A stretch of 64,000 bases of DNA from Candidatus Saccharicenans subterraneus (GCA_003426165.1 QUAH01000004.1:69501-133500); one strand, 5' to 3'. Numbered from the stretch's first letter, positions 15,344-24,278 are shown. Program-made: numbers and translations. The notes: generated by a model not told the origin, from the sequence alone.

Positions 15344-17151
15344 TGGCCCCTGACAAGGATGGTCAACGACCTCTCTCTCTTCTGGTTCTCAAGGCGGATT
15401 CTATCATCGGCCAGAAACAAAGTCAATTTATCGGCTTCCAGCCTTTCTCCGCTGGCGGTTACGAGTTTCGGGGTCCCGACCAGGGTAAGCGTTTCATTTA
15501 CAAGATCAACCTCGGCCCGAGTCCCGAAGGCTCGATAGCCCTTCCAGGAGAAATTGACCCGGCCCCGGGCCTCAAGCCGGGACAGCCGGCCGGGATTTTC
15601 TTCGGAGAAGACCAGCTCAAGTTCGTCAGAGCTAAGGCCTAAATTACCAAGCTTGAACTCCACCTTTCCGCCAAGATCTGCCCGGTTCTCGCCGGGCTGG
15701 AGCCTGGCCTGTTCGGCCCGCAGGTCCAGCCTTTCCTGACGGCCGTCTGCCCTTTCCACCAGCCAGCTGGATTCGGTAAGCTTTTCCAGGATGACCCGCC
15801 CGGTTTTACCATCCAGGCCAGCCTTTTCTGCCCGGCAGAATTCTCCGGTCTGCCAGATTCTGACCCGCCCGTTCAGGTCAAAAAAACCAGGCCGGCCGGT
15901 CAGCTGCTCGCCGGAAAGATAAATTGATGCTCCTGCTTTAAAAAACATTGCAGGGGATTCGAAAAATTCGGGTCTGATTTCCAGGTTGAAGCCCGGGGCC
16001 AAAAAGCTCCTGTCATTAAGGCTAAATTCCAGGCTGGCTGAATCCAGGTTAAAATGCCGGTGCCGGGCCTCAGCCTGGCCGCCGAGCCGGAGCCGGCCCA
16101 AAGCCAGGTCATAATCCGCTTTCTGGCCGGCCAGCTGAAATTCTTCGCCCGCAACCTCCTTCAAGCTGGACCTGAAGCGGCTGGCTTTAAGACGACGGGC
16201 CAGCTGTCCATTCTCCATGTAAAGCTCAAGCCCTTCGCCCTGGCCGGTCAGTATCCATTCCTGTCCGGAACTTTCAACCGCGAAAGCTCCCGGCGTCCTT
16301 ATGACCGCCCCATCTCGCCCTGACTGAAGAAACATTTGTTCGGAGGATAAATTAACTTCCTGAAATCGAGATTCCTCTGCCCGCAACCTGCATCGGGCCC
16401 GGGCCCCGCCTTCCAGGCTGACCGAATCAAGGGCAGAACCGACCTCCTTTAACCTGAACCGGGCCCGGCCGGCGGCCAGGTTTATCAGACCGAAGGCCAG
16501 CTTCAAATCGGTTCCCTGAAAGCTCAGGCCGTCGGATTCCATAATAAGCCCGGTGCTCGAGAAAGAAAGAGGAGCCTGCTTCCGTTTGATTTCCCCAGAA
16601 ATACCTTCTTTTAACTCAAGGCGCCCGTTTCCTGCCTGGTAGACCAGGCGACCGGCGCTCAGGCTGAGGTCCATCCGCTCCAGCCTGGCCTGCTTAGCCC
16701 TGGCCACCTTATCCTTTAAGTCGTATTCAAACTCCTGGGCTTCAAGCCACAAATTTCCCGAAACCAGCCTGGCTCCTCCTTCCGTCCGGGCCAGTTTCTT
16801 TTCCGGGTCAAGCACCAGGCCGGAAGTCATAATCCTGACTCCCCCGGCCGGTTCTTCATCGGTGATTTCAACGTTGCCTTCCAGGCGCTGCCTGCCGTTA
16901 GTATCAACCGAAAACTGATCGGCTTTCAGTCCGAGACGCATTTTTTCGCCGGCAAACTCCAGGGCCTGGAATTTTTCATGATAGGCCTGGACTGAGGATG
17001 GCCTGGAGTTTATGGCTTCAGGCTGCCGGTTCCTGTTCTTCAGGTTATAAAAGATCGAGCCGGCGATGAAAATAACCAGGAGCAAAAACAGCAGGAGGGC
17101 AGCCAGCCCCAGGACCGAGGGCAGTCCTCTATGTTTAATTCTCACTGGCAT
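15340..17151 (-). CDS. LptC/LptA-like (OstA-type) LPS transport protein, unusually long
   Basis: This is a 603-residue protein with one N-terminal membrane anchor (about 13-35) and a long periplasmic part rich in short alternating beta-strand patterns ('VDTNGRQRLEGNVEITDEEP', 'ARTEGGARLVSGNLWLEA'). That pattern fits the stacked beta-jelly-roll (OstA) fold of LptC and LptA. LptC and LptA are each about 190 residues, so one chain of this size could merge both and supply a long periplasmic bridge. No separate lptA is seen here. It overlaps recJ by one base and lptB by four. Confidence 0.7.
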   Translation of the reverse strand: MPVRIKHRGLPSVLGLAALLLFLLLVIFIAGSIFYNLKNRNRQPEAINSRPSSVQAYHEKFQALEFAGEKMRLGLKADQFSVDTNGRQRLEGNVEITDEEPAGGVRIMTSGLVLDPEKKLARTEGGARLVSGNLWLEAQEFEYDLKDKVARAKQARLERMDLSLSAGRLVYQAGNGRLELKEGISGEIKRKQAPLSFSSTGLIMESDGLSFQGTDLKLAFGLINLAAGRARFRLKEVGSALDSVSLEGGARARCRLRAEESRFQEVNLSSEQMFLQSGRDGAVIRTPGAFAVESSGQEWILTGQGEGLELYMENGQLARRLKASRFRSSLKEVAGEEFQLAGQKADYDLALGRLRLGGQAEARHRHFNLDSASLEFSLNDRSFLAPGFNLEIRPEFFESPAMFFKAGASIYLSGEQLTGRPGFFDLNGRVRIWQTGEFCRAEKAGLDGKTGRVILEKLTESSWLVERADGRQERLDLRAEQARLQPGENRADLGGKVEFKLGNLGLSSDELELVFSEENPGRLSRLEARGRVNFSWKGYRAFGTRAEVDLVNETLTLVGTPKLVTASGERLEADKLTLFLADDRIRLENQKRERSLTILVRGQ

Positions 17152-18854
17152 CAGGCCCGGTGGGCCCTGAGGTCTTCCAGGGCCAGCGTGATCTGTCTTT
17201 TTCCGCGGTAATCGGAAAATTGCAGGGAGTAAGCCAGGTCCAGAGAGCTTCCCCGGCGAAGGTGCGGCCAGAACCTGGCCTTTTCCCAGGCCATGACTTC
17301 AAATACCCGGCCCGACTGCCGGGCCCAGAACTTCAGGTGCCGGTTCTGAACAACCGAGGGTTCGCTGAGGACATCGGCCTCTTCGGCCACAAACACCGGT
17401 CGCGGGTTACCCACGCCAAACGGCAGGAGCCTGGAATAAAAATCCAGGAAAGACGGGCTGATGGAGGAAAAATTCAGCCGGCAGTCAATCTGTAATTTTC
17501 TTTCCAATAGCTCGTCTGTAATCCTGGCCCGGGCCAGGCTGTTTATCCTGTCCTTGAAATCGGGTAACCGGTCATGGCTTAGGGTGCAGCCCACGGCCTG
17601 CTTGTGGCCACCAAAATTCTGGCACAGGTCAGCGCACTCGTTAACCAGGTCGATCAGTGAGAGCTCCGGGACGCTCCGGCCGGAACCGTAGGCCTGGCCG
17701 TTTTCATAGGCGAACAGGATCACCGGGCGGTAGAAAATTTCTTTTACCCGGGAAGCCACGATGCCGATGACCCCGCGGTGCCAGTTTTCGCTGCCCAGGA
17801 CCAGCAAACGGTACTTCTGATGCAGCTGGCGGGCCTCAATCTTTTCCACCGCTTCCTTGAGAATTTTCTCTTCAATCCTCTGCCGGGCCGAGTTGAGCTC
17901 GTTAAGTTTCTTGACCAGGGAGTTGCATTCCTCGGGCGATTCGGAGAAAAAGAGCTGCAGGGCAATTTCGGTCATGCCCAGCCGGCCGGCGGCATTTATC
18001 CGCGGCCCCAGCCGGAAACCCAGGTCCACCTCGTTGAGTTTCCGGTTGTTCAGGCCGGAACCATCGAGCAGGCTTCTCAGGCCGGGAGTCCTGGCTTCCT
18101 TTAGCTTCTTCAGTCCCTCCCGGACCAGGATGCGGTTTTCACCCTTGAGCTCGGCCACGTCGGCCACGGTGCCGATGCTGACCAGCTTCAGGAAATGGTT
18201 CAGGTCCTGGTTAATCCCGAGACGCAAGAAGATGGCCTGGATCAGCTTGAAGACCACACCCACGCCGGCCAGGTTCCGGTCAGGATAACCGGAGCTTTCC
18301 AGGACCGGGTTCAGGATGGCCAAAGCCTCGGGCAGCACCTCGCCCGGATGATGATGGTCGGTTATTATTACGTCCAGCCCATGCCTTCGGGCCTCGCGAA
18401 CAAAATCAACCGCTTTTATGCCGCAGTCGACGCTGATGAGCAGGTCGGTCTTCATCTGAAGAATATTTTCCAGGTGGTGGAGCTTCAGACCGTAGCCGTC
18501 TTTCATCCTTTCGGGAATGAAATATTCAACCCTTCCTCCCAGCAGGTTTAGAGCCTTGACCAGCATCACTACCGATAGAATGCCGTCGACATCATAATCT
18601 CCGAAAATAACTATCTTTTCTTTCTTCTCTATGGCCCGGCGAATCCGGTCCACGGCTTCCTTCATCCCCTTCATCAGGAAAGGATCGTGGAGTTCATTCA
18701 GGCCACCGTAGAGGAAGAAAGCTGCCTCGGAGGCCGAGCGCAGGCCGCGGTTGACCAGGATGGTGGCAATCTCGTGGGGCAGGTTGAGTTCCTGGGCCAG
18801 AATCCAGGCCTCGGGGTCAGGCGGGGCAATCTGCCATCGGTAACGGGCCTCCAT
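17151..18854 (-). CDS. recJ: Single-stranded-DNA-specific exonuclease RecJ
   Basis: This is a 5'-3' ssDNA exonuclease of about 567 residues. DHH-family motifs are present: 'VIFGDYDVDGILSVV' and 'VIITDHHHPGE', followed by the DHHA1 region ('GSGRSVPELSLIDLVNE', 'FGGHKQAVGCTL') and an OB-like C-terminal part. The start is taken at ATG 18854 (MEARYRWQ), which matches where RecJ proteins begin; the open frame extends 44 more codons but those residues are unlike RecJ and run into the ftsY promoter. The first gene of the 10-kb minus-strand block. Confidence 0.93.
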   Translation of the reverse strand: MEARYRWQIAPPDPEAWILAQELNLPHEIATILVNRGLRSASEAAFFLYGGLNELHDPFLMKGMKEAVDRIRRAIEKKEKIVIFGDYDVDGILSVVMLVKALNLLGGRVEYFIPERMKDGYGLKLHHLENILQMKTDLLISVDCGIKAVDFVREARRHGLDVIITDHHHPGEVLPEALAILNPVLESSGYPDRNLAGVGVVFKLIQAIFLRLGINQDLNHFLKLVSIGTVADVAELKGENRILVREGLKKLKEARTPGLRSLLDGSGLNNRKLNEVDLGFRLGPRINAAGRLGMTEIALQLFFSESPEECNSLVKKLNELNSARQRIEEKILKEAVEKIEARQLHQKYRLLVLGSENWHRGVIGIVASRVKEIFYRPVILFAYENGQAYGSGRSVPELSLIDLVNECADLCQNFGGHKQAVGCTLSHDRLPDFKDRINSLARARITDELLERKLQIDCRLNFSSISPSFLDFYSRLLPFGVGNPRPVFVAEEADVLSEPSVVQNRHLKFWARQSGRVFEVMAWEKARFWPHLRRGSSLDLAYSLQFSDYRGKRQITLALEDLRAHRA

Positions 18855-18916
18855 GTTTTTCAATTTAACACAAGATAACCGCTTCCACAACCGCCGAGCT
18901 GACCGGTGGCCGCTGT

Positions 18917-18945
18917 TTGACATAGCCGGCAGCCAAAAATATAAT
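18917..18945 (+). promoter_or_regulatory. Consensus sigma-70 promoter directly before ftsY
   Basis: TTGACA (18917-18922), 17-base spacer, TATAAT (18940-18945): both boxes are perfect. The GTG taken as the ftsY start lies only 9 bases after the -10 box and no Shine-Dalgarno is present, so transcription would begin about 2-3 bases before the start codon. Confidence 0.8.
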
Positions 18946-18954
18946 TCAAAAGCC

Positions 18955-19839
18955 GTGTTCGATAAATTAAAGCAGAAGCTCAGCAAAACCAGGGAAATCT
19001 TCAGCCGGATGGAACAGCTGTTTCAGAGCAGCCGGCCGCGGGAAGAACTGCTGGAAGAGCTGTACGAACTCCTGATCCTGGCCGACGTCGGGGTCAGCAC
19101 TACTGACCGCATTATCTCAGGTCTTCGAGACCGGGCCAGGAAGACTGGCTCGGCCGACCTCAAGGCCCTGCTCAAGCAGGAACTGGTAAACCTGCTTTCC
19201 AGCCAGCCAGCAGCGGTGAATGAGACCTGGCCGGCAGTCTGGATGCTGGTCGGGGTCAACGGTGGCGGGAAAACCACCTCGGCCGCCAAGCTGGCCTATC
19301 GGTACCAGAGCCAGGGGAAAAAGGTGATGCTGGCGGCAGCCGACACCTTCCGGGCCGCTGCCCAGGAGCAGCTTCAACTCTGGGGGAAAAAACTCAACCT
19401 GCCGGTGGTCCAGGGCCAGAGCGGAGCCGACCCGGCGTCCGTTGTTTATGACGCCATTCAATCTTTCAAGGCCAGAAATTATGACCTGCTGCTGGTGGAC
19501 ACGGCCGGGCGCCTTCATACCTACTCCAACCTGATGGCCGAACTGGAAAAAATAAAGAGGGTAATCAGCCGCGAAATTGCCGGGGCTCCCCAGGAGATCC
19601 TGCTGGTGCTGGACTCGACCATCGGCCAGAATGCCATCGTTCAGGCCCGCGAGTTCAATCGGTTCTCCGGAATAACCGGAATCTTTCTGACCAAGCTCGA
19701 CGGAACGGCCCGGGGAGGCAGTGTCCTGGCCGTAACCGACGAGCTGCACCTTCCGGTAAAATTCATGGGCATCGGGGAAAGCGAGAAAGACCTGCTGGAA
19801 TTTTCTGCGGAATCTTTTGTCGAGGCTTTGCTGTCATGA
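18955..19839 (+). CDS. ftsY: Signal recognition particle receptor FtsY
   Basis: This SRP-receptor GTPase of about 294 residues docks ribosome-SRP complexes at the membrane. A short N domain ('MFDKLKQKLSKTREIF') is followed by the G domain: G1 'GVNGGGKTTSAAKLA' near residue 100, 'AAADTFRAAAQEQL', 'LLVDTAGRLH', 'TKLDGTARGG' and 'GIGESEKDL'. The acidic A domain of E. coli FtsY is absent. GTG at 18955 is chosen because it starts the N domain and sits just after a perfect promoter; the frame is open further upstream to 18853, but that part overlaps the promoter. Confidence 0.93.
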   Translation: MFDKLKQKLSKTREIFSRMEQLFQSSRPREELLEELYELLILADVGVSTTDRIISGLRDRARKTGSADLKALLKQELVNLLSSQPAAVNETWPAVWMLVGVNGGGKTTSAAKLAYRYQSQGKKVMLAAADTFRAAAQEQLQLWGKKLNLPVVQGQSGADPASVVYDAIQSFKARNYDLLLVDTAGRLHTYSNLMAELEKIKRVISREIAGAPQEILLVLDSTIGQNAIVQAREFNRFSGITGIFLTKLDGTARGGSVLAVTDELHLPVKFMGIGESEKDLLEFSAESFVEALLS

Positions 19840-20939
19840 GCAGCCAAGGCAGAGACCTGGAATTCATGGAAATGGCCTATTCCCTGGCAGAAAAGGCCAG
19901 GGGCCGGACCAGCCCCAATCCCTGCGTCGGGGCGGTGGTGGTAAAGGCCGGACAGATAGTCGGCTGGGGCTATCACCAGGAAGCCGGTAAACCGCACGCT
20001 GAAATAGAGGCCCTGGAGAGGGCCGGCCGGCGGGCCATTGGGGCCACCCTTTACCTAACGCTCGAACCCTGCGTGCACTGGGGCCGCACCCCACCCTGCG
20101 TTGACCGACTTCTCCAGACCGGCTTGAAAAGGGTGGTGGTTTCGGCTTACGACCCGAACCCCCTGGTTAACAAAAAGGGCGTGGCCCGGTTGCGACAGGC
20201 CGGGATTAAAGTCGAAACCGGGTTGCTGGGCCATTTGAACATAAGGCTCAATGAATCCTACATTAAATATATTACTGCTCGTATCCCCTTCGTCACGCTC
20301 AAGGCGGCGCTCAGCCTGGACGGGAAAATGGCCGCGGCTTCGGGCGATTCCCGGTGGATTTCCTGCCCCGAATCCAGATACTTCGTCCAGAACCTGCGGG
20401 CTGAACACGACGGTATCCTGGTGGGCATCAACACCATCCTCAAGGACGACCCGGAACTGACCTTAAGGCTGGAAGACACTTTCGGGAAAAAATGGCACCG
20501 GGTGGTGCTGGATACCCATTTGCGTTTTCCGGCTGAAGCCAGGTTGTTGAAAAATCTGCGTGGTGGGCGGGTGATTATTTTTGCCGGGCCGGAGGGGCCC
20601 GAGGACAGGGCCGTCAGGCTAAGGCAAAAAGGAGCGGAAATAATCCGGGTACCGGCAACGAACGGACAGCTCGACCTGAAAGCAGTTCTGGAAGAACTCG
20701 GGCGCCGGGAAATTTCTTCGGTCCTGGTCGAGGGCGGAGCCGGTGTTCTCACTTCCTTCATCCAGCAGAAACTGGCCGACAAGGTATATCTCTTTTTCTC
20801 ACCGCGCTTTATCGGGGGAGAAAAATCGCCGACTCCCTTCGAGGGTCGAGGGGCGGAAACGGTGGCCGAGGCCCTGGAGCTCAAAAAAGTGCGGCATTTT
20901 GCCATAAGAAACGATATAATTGTTGAAGGATATTTCTGA
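19836..20939 (+). CDS. ribD: Bifunctional riboflavin deaminase-reductase RibD
   Basis: This is a 367-residue enzyme for the second and third steps of riboflavin synthesis. The N-terminal zinc deaminase domain shows 'KPHAEIEALERAG' and 'LEPCVHWGRTPPC' (His and two Cys ligands). The C-terminal NADPH reductase domain (about 145-367) shows 'AALSLDGKMA', 'GINTILKDDPELTLR' and 'SVLVEGGAGVL'. It overlaps ftsY and ribE by 4 and 1 bases. The rib genes appear to be driven from the ftsY promoter; no FMN riboswitch was seen. Confidence 0.95.
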   Translation: MSSQGRDLEFMEMAYSLAEKARGRTSPNPCVGAVVVKAGQIVGWGYHQEAGKPHAEIEALERAGRRAIGATLYLTLEPCVHWGRTPPCVDRLLQTGLKRVVVSAYDPNPLVNKKGVARLRQAGIKVETGLLGHLNIRLNESYIKYITARIPFVTLKAALSLDGKMAAASGDSRWISCPESRYFVQNLRAEHDGILVGINTILKDDPELTLRLEDTFGKKWHRVVLDTHLRFPAEARLLKNLRGGRVIIFAGPEGPEDRAVRLRQKGAEIIRVPATNGQLDLKAVLEELGRREISSVLVEGGAGVLTSFIQQKLADKVYLFFSPRFIGGEKSPTPFEGRGAETVAEALELKKVRHFAIRNDIIVEGYF

Positions 20940-21532
20940 TGTTTACCGGGCTGATTTCCTACCGGGGCCGCTTCCGGGAATTCCGTCGGAGCCGGGCCGA
21001 GCTGGTAATTGAGGTCCCGGCCGAGCTGAACCGCCGCCTGGAAAAGGGCCAGAGCCTGGCTGTGGACGGGGTCTGCCTGACCGTGGCCGCCAGAGAAACC
21101 GATTCGCTGGTCTTCAACCTGTCCAGGGAAACCCTGGAGAAGACCACCCTGGGCCGGCTGCGTCCCGGGCAGGAAGTTAATTTGGAGCCGCCGGTGACCC
21201 CGGAAACTCTGCTTGGTGGCCACCTGGTCACAGGCCACATAGACGGCCTGGGCCAGGTCCTGGAAGTCAAACCGCGCCGACCGGGAAAACGCCTGAAAAT
21301 CCGGGTCGGCCGTGAGCTCAGGAAATTCCTGGTGGCCAAGGGCTCGGTAGCTGTCAACGGGGTCAGCCTGACCGTGGCCGCCCTGGGAGCCGGTTATTTT
21401 GAAGTGGAACTGATACCGGCCACCCTCCAGGAAACCAACCTTGACCGCCTTCGCCCGGGAGACCGGGTCAACCTCGAATGTGACATTATCGGCAAATACG
21501 TGTATAATTTTATGTCCGGAAACAAATACTGA
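20939..21532 (+). CDS. ribE: Riboflavin synthase alpha chain
   Basis: This is a 197-residue enzyme that dismutates two 6,7-dimethyl-8-ribityllumazines to riboflavin. It begins with the family-typical 'MFTGLI' and holds two homologous barrels, each with a 'V(A/D)GV(C/S)LTV' motif: 'LAVDGVCLTVAARE' and 'VAVNGVSLTVAALG', plus 'GGHLVTGHIDGLG'. It starts on the last base of ribD. Confidence 0.94.
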   Translation: MFTGLISYRGRFREFRRSRAELVIEVPAELNRRLEKGQSLAVDGVCLTVAARETDSLVFNLSRETLEKTTLGRLRPGQEVNLEPPVTPETLLGGHLVTGHIDGLGQVLEVKPRRPGKRLKIRVGRELRKFLVAKGSVAVNGVSLTVAALGAGYFEVELIPATLQETNLDRLRPGDRVNLECDIIGKYVYNFMSGNKY

Positions 21533-21552
21533 CCTTTAAGATCCGCATAGAA

Positions 21553-22770
21553 ATGGAAAACCGGCCCATGACTATCAGTGTCGAAGAAGCCCTGGAGGCG
21601 GTCCGCGCCGGGCGCCTGATCATCATCGTCGACGACGAAGACCGCGAGAACGAGGGCGACCTGATGGTGGCGGCCGAAAAGGTTACCCCGGAAATAATTA
21701 ATTTCATGGCCAAGTTCGGACGGGGCCTGATCTGCCTGTCCCTCACCCGCCAGCGGGTGGAAGAGCTCCAGCTACCGCCAATGGTCCAGGAAAACACGGC
21801 CAGGTTCGGGACAGCTTTTACCGTTTCCATCGATGCCCGGGAAGGCATCACCACCGGCATCTCCGCCTACGACCGGGCCCGGACCATCCTGACGGCCATT
21901 AACCCGGCCACCAAACCGGAAGACCTGGCCAGGCCGGGGCACATTTTCCCGCTGGAAGCCAGGGAAGGCGGCGTGCTGGCCAGGGCCGGGCAGACCGAAG
22001 CCTCGGTCGACCTGGCCAGGCTGGCCGGTCTTTACCCGGCCGGGGTTATCTGCGAAATAATGAAGGAAGACGGGACGATGGCCCGGATGCCCGACCTCGA
22101 GGCCTTCAGCCGCGAACACGGCATTCCCATCCTGACCATTGCCGACCTGATCTCCTACCGGATGCGGACTGAGACCCTGGTCCGGAAGATTTCCGAGGCC
22201 GACCTGCCCACCAGGTACGGCCACTTCCGGATAGCGGTTTTTGAAGACATAATTCACGGAGAACATCACGTGGCCCTGATCAAGGGCCTAATCTCCGCCG
22301 ACCGCCCGACCCTGGTCCGGGCTCATTCTCAGTGTCTGACCGGTGATGCCTTTGCCTCGCTGCGCTGCGACTGCGGAGAACAGCTGCACACGGCCATGCA
22401 GATGATAGAGCAGGAAGGAGCAGGAGTCATTCTCTACATGCTCAACCACGAGGGCCGGGGCATCGGCCTGGCCAACAAGATCAAAGCCTACGGCCTGCAG
22501 GACGAGGGCTGCGACACGGTGGAAGCCAACTGCCGGCTGGGCTTCAAGCCTGACCAGCGTGATTACGGAATCGGGGCCCAGATCCTGGCCGCCCTGGGTA
22601 TCCGGAAGATTCGCCTGATAACCAACAACCCCAGGAAGTTCCGCGGGCTGAGCGGCTACGGCCTGGAAATCGTGGAAAGGGTGCCCATCCAGATCCCGCC
22701 CACTGAAGAAAACCTGGAATACCTCAGGGCCAAGAAAGAAAAGATGGGCCACCTGCTGGACATAATTTAA
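21553..22770 (+). CDS. ribBA: RibBA: DHBP synthase / GTP cyclohydrolase II
   Basis: This is a 405-residue bifunctional enzyme that makes both riboflavin precursors. The DHBP-synthase domain (about 1-205) has 'IIIVDDEDRENEGDLMVAA' and 'HIFPLEAREGGVL'. The GTP-cyclohydrolase-II domain (about 206-405) has the zinc motif 'CLTGDAFASLRCDCGEQL' and 'LNHEGRGIGL'. Lumazine synthase (ribH), often the next gene, is absent downstream. It lies 20 bases after ribE. Confidence 0.95.
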   Translation: MENRPMTISVEEALEAVRAGRLIIIVDDEDRENEGDLMVAAEKVTPEIINFMAKFGRGLICLSLTRQRVEELQLPPMVQENTARFGTAFTVSIDAREGITTGISAYDRARTILTAINPATKPEDLARPGHIFPLEAREGGVLARAGQTEASVDLARLAGLYPAGVICEIMKEDGTMARMPDLEAFSREHGIPILTIADLISYRMRTETLVRKISEADLPTRYGHFRIAVFEDIIHGEHHVALIKGLISADRPTLVRAHSQCLTGDAFASLRCDCGEQLHTAMQMIEQEGAGVILYMLNHEGRGIGLANKIKAYGLQDEGCDTVEANCRLGFKPDQRDYGIGAQILAALGIRKIRLITNNPRKFRGLSGYGLEIVERVPIQIPPTEENLEYLRAKKEKMGHLLDII

Positions 22771-23446
22771 AAACTGCGCCTGCCCGCCCCACCCGTTTCA
22801 TCTTCTCCCCTTGACCAGGAGCCTTTCAATTCAGCTCTTGCGCTTAGATCTTTCAGGGCTGCCTTAACGTTCAATTCTGCCTTAACCCGGTTCCTGCTCG
22901 GAATTCCCAAAGTGGCTGCTTACCGGCTAACCACCGACTCTAATAGTAACCCCGGCGGCAAAAAGGACCGGCAGGCAATCAATGGGAAAAAGATGCGCCC
23001 CCGTTAAATTGCCTTCAGGAAAGTATCAGGGGAATTTCAGTCCAGACCTGGCCGGTCGCCAGAAGGGTTCGAGGTCACTTCAATCTTGATTTCTTCGGTC
23101 TTTATAAAAAATCAATTATCACCAGTTGAATCCCGGCGGCCGTCAACATATGAATGGTTATTCATATGTCACCCCCACGGACAATCCAAATATTATTTCA
23201 ACCGGGGTCCTGTTTACACTTTCCTTGACCGGCTGATGTCTCTATCCTGGCCGGTGGTTTCATTCTTGGTGACTCCAGGTGGTTCACTCGCCTGCCATCT
23301 TGCCACCCGAATCCAGCTTCTTCGGGCCGACAGCTTTCCTGGTTGTGTTTTCAACTTTGATTCCAAATTAGTTGAGCTGTTGCCGGTAGCCACGGATTAC
23401 CCCGCCAGTCGGGCAACCTCTCGGGTAGCCGGTCCGTTCCTTCTCC
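22771..23446. other. Gene-free region between ribBA and dtd
   Basis: This is 676 bases with no convincing gene. One frame (23086-23478) is open but has no family-like features, starts without a ribosome site and runs into dtd on the other strand. The only clear structure is the perfect palindrome at 23146-23169. No tRNA, riboswitch, terminator with a T-run or consensus promoter was recognised here. Confidence 0.6.
23146..23169. repeat. Perfect 10-bp inverted repeat with 4-base loop
   Basis: ACATATGAAT (23146-23155) and ATTCATATGT (23160-23169) are exact complements around GGTT. It is AT-rich in a GC-rich setting and has no T-run, so it is more like an operator or cruciform than an intrinsic terminator. 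Function is unknown. Confidence 0.7.
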
Positions 23447-23899
23447 TTAAAGCTGCTTCAGGCGCGAGTCCAGGATGAAGGTCACCGGCCCGTCGTTAAT
23501 CAGGTGGACTTCCATCATGGCCTGGAAGACGCCGGTCTGGACCTCAAGACCCTGCTCCCGCAACTTCCTGACGAAATAGTCAAAAAGTTCGGAGGCCCTC
23601 CCCGGGGTCTCGGCGTTGTCGAAGCTCGGACGGCGCCCCTTTCTGATGGAACTGGCCAGCGTGAACTGGGAAACCGCCAGGACGCTGCCCCCGACCTCCT
23701 TTACCGACAGGTTCATTTTGTCGTTTTCATCGGGGAAGATGCGGAGTTCGGCCACCTTGGCCGCCAGCCAGTCGGCTTCGACTTCCCTGTCCCCTTTTTC
23801 CACCCCGACCAGAAGGCACAGGCCCCGGCCGATGCTTCCTTCCACCCGGCCTTCCACCGTAACCCTGGCTTCTTTTACCCTCTGCAGTACTATTTTCAT
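23447..23899 (-). CDS. dtd: D-aminoacyl-tRNA deacylase
   Basis: This 150-residue enzyme hydrolyses D-amino acids (and glycine) mischarged on tRNA. It opens '[17 protein letters not shown]'. The catalytic/substrate motif '[20 protein letters not shown]' matches the family 'SQFTL' segment, and '[14 protein letters not shown]' matches the family 'NxGPVT' C-terminal motif. Length is typical. It is a single gene, divergent from rpsT. Confidence 0.95.
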   Translation of the reverse strand: MKIVLQRVKEARVTVEGRVEGSIGRGLCLLVGVEKGDREVEADWLAAKVAELRIFPDENDKMNLSVKEVGGSVLAVSQFTLASSIRKGRRPSFDNAETPGRASELFDYFVRKLREQGLEVQTGVFQAMMEVHLINDGPVTFILDSRLKQL

Positions 23900-23947
23900 C
23901 CTGGTTCTCCCGAGACCACCCCCGGAGCCAGGCCCTGGCCCGGAGTG

Positions 23948-23976
23948 TTGACTTTAAGTTGGAGTTATTCTATCAT
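23948..23976 (+). promoter_or_regulatory. Promoter of rpsT
   Basis: TTGACT (23948-23953), 17-base spacer, TATCAT (23971-23976). A GGAG ribosome site follows, 8 bases before the rpsT ATG. Same box variants as the leuS promoter. Confidence 0.68.
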
Positions 23977-23999
23977 ATGGCACTCAAAAGGAGATAGAG

Positions 24000-24278
24000 A
24001 TGGCGCTCAGACACAAATCGGCTATCAGACAGCACCGTCGCAGCCTGCGGAGACGGGCCGTAAACCAGAGAAATAAATCCCTGATGAAGACCCTGATCAA
24101 GAAGCTCAGGGAAAAGATAGAGGCCGAAGACCGGGAAGCCGCCCTGGCTCTCCTGCCGTCAGTTTTCAAGGCCATAGACAGGGCCGTGGCCAAGGGAACT
24201 ATCAAGAAGAATACCGGCTCCCGCTACAAGTCCCGCCTGTCCAGGCAAGCCCAGAGCCTGCCGGTCAAGGCCGGTTAA
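24000..24278 (+). CDS. rpsT: 30S ribosomal protein S20
   Basis: This is a 92-residue basic protein starting 'MALRHKSAIRQHRRSLRRR', with the S20 segments 'NQRNKSLMKTLIKKLR' and 'KNTGSRYKSRLSRQA'. It binds 16S rRNA in the small subunit. A GGAG site precedes the ATG. Its 3' end overlaps the convergent holA gene by 14 bases. Confidence 0.95.
   Translation: MALRHKSAIRQHRRSLRRRAVNQRNKSLMKTLIKKLREKIEAEDREAALALLPSVFKAIDRAVAKGTIKKNTGSRYKSRLSRQAQSLPVKAG

Noticed and set aside
18853-18954. Longer FtsY start at 18853
   Set aside because: It would place the perfect TTGACA-N17-TATAAT inside the coding region and add residues unlike FtsY.
18855-18986. N-terminal extension of RecJ by 44 codons
   Set aside because: The extension is unlike RecJ, and it overlaps the consensus ftsY promoter; the internal ATG at 18854 fits the family.
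23086-23478. Open frame of 130 codons downstream of ribBA
   Set aside because: No ribosome site, no recognisable motif, and it runs into the well-supported dtd gene on the opposite strand.
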